Source of the DNA: Thermoleophilia bacterium | GTDB lineage: Bacteria > Actinomycetota > Thermoleophilia > Gaiellales > Gaiellaceae | Length of the DNA: 6,902 nt | Assembly (NCBI GenBank): GCA_025927435.1 | Contig: JAICLM010000109.1 | Coordinates: 1-6,902, forward strand | Reading direction: 5' to 3' | In this document: positions 5,525 to 6,902 of the stretch, one piece after another | Position numbering within the stretch: position 1 is the first letter of the stretch | Layout: each line of letters begins with the position of its first letter | Program-made: the position numbers and the translations under genes | The notes under the pieces: model-generated | The model's input: the letters and a program-made list of their open reading frames with translations, nothing else | Databases searched by the model: none | Told to the model about the DNA's origin: nothing

Positions 5525-6196
5525 ATGCTCGTGGAGAAGAGCATGCATCCCGACTGGCTCAGCAACGCGTTCCTGGTCGCAACCGAGGGCGGGCCCGCGG
5601 TGTTCATCGACTCGGGAGCCGACGTCGCGCCGCTGATCGAGGCGGTCGAGCGGTGGGGAGTGACGCCGGTAGCGATCCTCCGGACGCACTCGCACCACGA
5701 CCACGTCGAGAACGAGGACGAGCTGGGGCGCCGCTACTCGATTCCGGTGCTGTCCGAGCCCGGCGAGTGGAAGTGGGACGGCCTGGAAGCGCGGGCGCTC
5801 GCGACGCCCGGGCACTCCGACGACGGCCTCTCGTTCGTGCTCGACGGCGGCTTGGTCGCGACGGGGGACACGCTGTTCCGCGACGCGGTGGGCGGCGGGG
5901 ACGTGGCGACCGTGCGGCGGTCGGTAATGGACGTTCTCCTCGAGTTGCCCGACACGACGCGCGTCCTGCCGGGGCACGCGGACGAGACGACGATTGGTCG
6001 CGAGCGGCGCGAGAACCCCTTCATCCGCGTCTGGAGCGGCGTGGAGGAGGAGGGAAGCGAGCGCGTCCGGGTCGGCGGTCGTGAGGCGACGCTCCTCGTC
6101 TGGTCGCCCGACTACGACGGCAACGGCAAGGCGTGGGTTCGCTTCGACGACGGCGAAGAAGCGACCGTCGGCGGCTCGCGCGTCGAACGCGGCTAG
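5525..6196 (+). CDS. Metallo-beta-lactamase fold hydrolase (glyoxalase II-like)
   Basis: The 223-aa protein has the full binuclear metal set. THSHHDH gives His55, His57, Asp59 and His60; His97 lies in ATPGHS, Asp115 in ATGDTLF, and His151 in VLPGHAD. The layout, with LVATEGGPAVFIDSG near the start and RRENPFI after the last histidine, resembles glyoxalase II-like hydrolases acting on thioesters or related substrates. The actual substrate cannot be read, and no extra rhodanese or flavodoxin domain is present. Beyond residue 172 there is an unusual basic/acidic, beta-type tail of about 50 residues (WSPDYDGNGKAWVRFDDGEE). ATG 5525 is supported by a TANNNT box 6 nt upstream. ATG 5543, with a GGAG 6 nt before it, is a real alternative. 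The gene diverges from pspA across 37 bp. Confidence 0.9.
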   Translation: MLVEKSMHPDWLSNAFLVATEGGPAVFIDSGADVAPLIEAVERWGVTPVAILRTHSHHDHVENEDELGRRYSIPVLSEPGEWKWDGLEARALATPGHSDDGLSFVLDGGLVATGDTLFRDAVGGGDVATVRRSVMDVLLELPDTTRVLPGHADETTIGRERRENPFIRVWSGVEEEGSERVRVGGREATLLVWSPDYDGNGKAWVRFDDGEEATVGGSRVERG

Positions 6197-6209
6197 CTCC
6201 GCCCGAAGC

Positions 6210-6244
6210 GGACCTGGCTCGGTATCAGTTACCGAGACATGTCC
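6210..6244. repeat. 35-bp imperfect palindrome, copy 1
   Basis: The arms GGACCTGGCTCGGTA (6210-6224) and TACCGAGACATGTCC (6230-6244) pair at 13 of 15 positions around the loop TCAGT. It begins 14 bp after the metallo-beta-lactamase stop. Its right part, 6220-6247, is repeated exactly at 6314-6341. It could form a hairpin in the upstream transcript, but no T-tract follows. Confidence 0.85.
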
Positions 6245-6303
6245 GGAGGGCAGCAGCGGGCCGCCTGGCGTGGCGGGTGTACGAAAGTGGGCGTGTCCGC
6301 ACG

Positions 6304-6338
6304 GGACATGTCGCGGTATCAGTTACCGAGACATGTCC
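6304..6338. repeat. 35-bp imperfect palindrome, copy 2, upstream of nucS
   Basis: The arms GGACATGTCGCGGTA (6304-6318) and TACCGAGACATGTCC (6324-6338) pair at 14 of 15 positions around the loop TCAGT. Each arm holds GACATGTC, which is itself a palindrome. Copies 1 and 2 lie 94 bp apart in the same orientation. The segment between the loops (6230-6318, 89 bp) therefore also has 14/15 inverted ends and is flanked by TCAGT on both sides, as a small inserted element would be. The right arm contains GAGACA at 6328-6333, a possible -35 for nucS. Confidence 0.88.
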
Positions 6339-6355
6339 GGAAGGGACAGTAGGTT
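6328..6355 (+). promoter_or_regulatory. Putative nucS promoter (GAGACA, 16 bp, TAGGTT)
   Basis: TAGGTT at 6350-6355 lies 7 nt before GTG 6363, as at a leaderless start. Sixteen bases upstream, GAGACA at 6328-6333 matches four of six bases of TTGACA and lies inside the right arm of palindrome copy 2. A protein bound to the palindrome would therefore overlap RNA polymerase. The -10 placement is the better supported half. Confidence 0.45.
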
Positions 6356-6362
6356 GCCCGGC

Positions 6363-6902
6363 GTGCGTCTCATCGTCGCCCGCTGCGAGGTCACGTACTC
6401 CGGCCGCCTCTCCGCCGTTCTGCCCGAGGCGGTGCGGCTTCTCATCCTCAAGGGCGACGGGTCGGTACTCGTGCACGACGACGCCGGCGGCTACAAGCCG
6501 CTCAACTGGATGACCGCCCCCACCTTCATCGCCGACGAGGGCGAGCGGCTCGTCGTGACGAAGCCCAAGAGCGAGGACGCGCTCGAGATCCGCCTGCTCG
6601 AGGTGCTGAGCGACGTGACGCATGACATGGGGGAGTCGGCGGCGCTGCAGAAGGGCGGTGTCGAGCGCGACCTGCAGGAGGCCCTCGCGGCAGCGCCCGA
6701 GGCACTCGGGGAGCCGCTGACGCTCGTGCGGCGCGAGTGGCAGACGGAGATCGGGCCGGTGGATCTCATGTGCCACGACGAAGACGGCGAATGGGTCGCG
6801 GTCGAGGTCAAGCGGATCGCGACGATCGAGGCCGTCGAGCAGCTGACGCGCTACCTCGACTTCATCTGCCGCGATCCGGCGAAGGCCGGCTGCCGCGGGA
6901 TC
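6363..6902 (+). CDS. nucS: Endonuclease NucS (EndoMS), partial, 3' end outside window
   Basis: 180 codons are open to the window edge; family members are about 220-250 aa, so some 40 or more residues are missing. NucS/EndoMS cuts both strands at mismatched bases and provides mismatch repair in Actinomycetota, many of which lack MutS/MutL. The N-terminal domain shows RLIVARCEVTYSGRL, SVLVHDDAGGYKPLNWM and then TAPT, the mismatch-binding beta domain. The nuclease domain shows GVERDLQEAL (101-110), Asp134 in IGPVDLM, Glu148 and Lys150 in VEVK, and Gln160/Tyr164 in QLTRY, which is the complete PD-(D/E)XK set. The C-terminal part, where sliding-clamp contacts are expected, is not visible. GTG 6363 follows a TANNNT box by 7 nt and matches the usual family start (M-R-L-x-I/V-A). 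Confidence 0.95.
   Translation, partial: MRLIVARCEVTYSGRLSAVLPEAVRLLILKGDGSVLVHDDAGGYKPLNWMTAPTFIADEGERLVVTKPKSEDALEIRLLEVLSDVTHDMGESAALQKGGVERDLQEALAAAPEALGEPLTLVRREWQTEIGPVDLMCHDEDGEWVAVEVKRIATIEAVEQLTRYLDFICRDPAKAGCRGI

Noticed and set aside
4676..5977. Long minus-strand open frame running upstream from pspAB to 5977
   Set aside because: Beyond pspAB it is an Arg/Ala/Gly-rich shadow of pspA and the hydrolase gene, produced by high GC.
6220..6341. CRISPR-like array
   Set aside because: There are only two repeat copies with one spacer-sized interval, each copy is palindromic, and no cas gene is present.
6197..6362. Hidden small gene between the hydrolase gene and nucS
   Set aside because: The interval is filled by the two palindromes. 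Open frames across it are continuations of shadow frames from the flanking genes.

Overview
The window is GC-rich, densely coding DNA of actinobacterial type. Support for this comes from a NucS mismatch endonuclease gene (a family of archaea and Actinomycetota), the actinobacterial-style trio htpX/pspAB/pspA, a lipoprotein cytochrome c, GTG/CTG-type starts, and TANNNT boxes placed 6-7 nt before start codons, as in leaderless transcription. A deep-branching lineage such as Thermoleophilia is my best guess. It is an inference from gene style, not shown directly.

Layout, left to right. The tail of a LuxR-type regulator (+) meets a tRNA-Ser(UGA) gene (-). A small MmcQ/YjbR-family gene (+) follows, and its 3' end overlaps the 3' end of serS by 11 bp. 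serS is the last gene of a tightly overlapping minus-strand group, transcribed cytochrome c lipoprotein -> HAD-IIB phosphatase -> seryl-tRNA synthetase. A short divergent interval separates this group from htpX (+), a membrane zinc protease. htpX converges on pspAB, which is joined to pspA by a CTGA overlap (both -). pspA diverges across only 37 bp from a metallo-beta-lactamase hydrolase (+). A 166-bp spacer with two copies of a 35-bp imperfect palindrome follows, and then nucS (+), which is cut off by the window edge.

Two functional themes stand out. The first is envelope stress: HtpX (membrane protein quality control), PspA (membrane-binding coiled coil) and PspAB (PspA-associated protein) lie side by side. 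The second is serine decoding: the serine tRNA and its synthetase lie about 400 bp apart on the same strand, although a gene on the opposite strand lies between them. nucS is a genome-stability gene with what looks like a leaderless promoter whose -35 side overlaps a palindromic repeat. That repeat is the least explained structure in the window. No gene-free stretch reaches 300 bp, and I see no CRISPR array, rRNA, phage gene or transposase gene.
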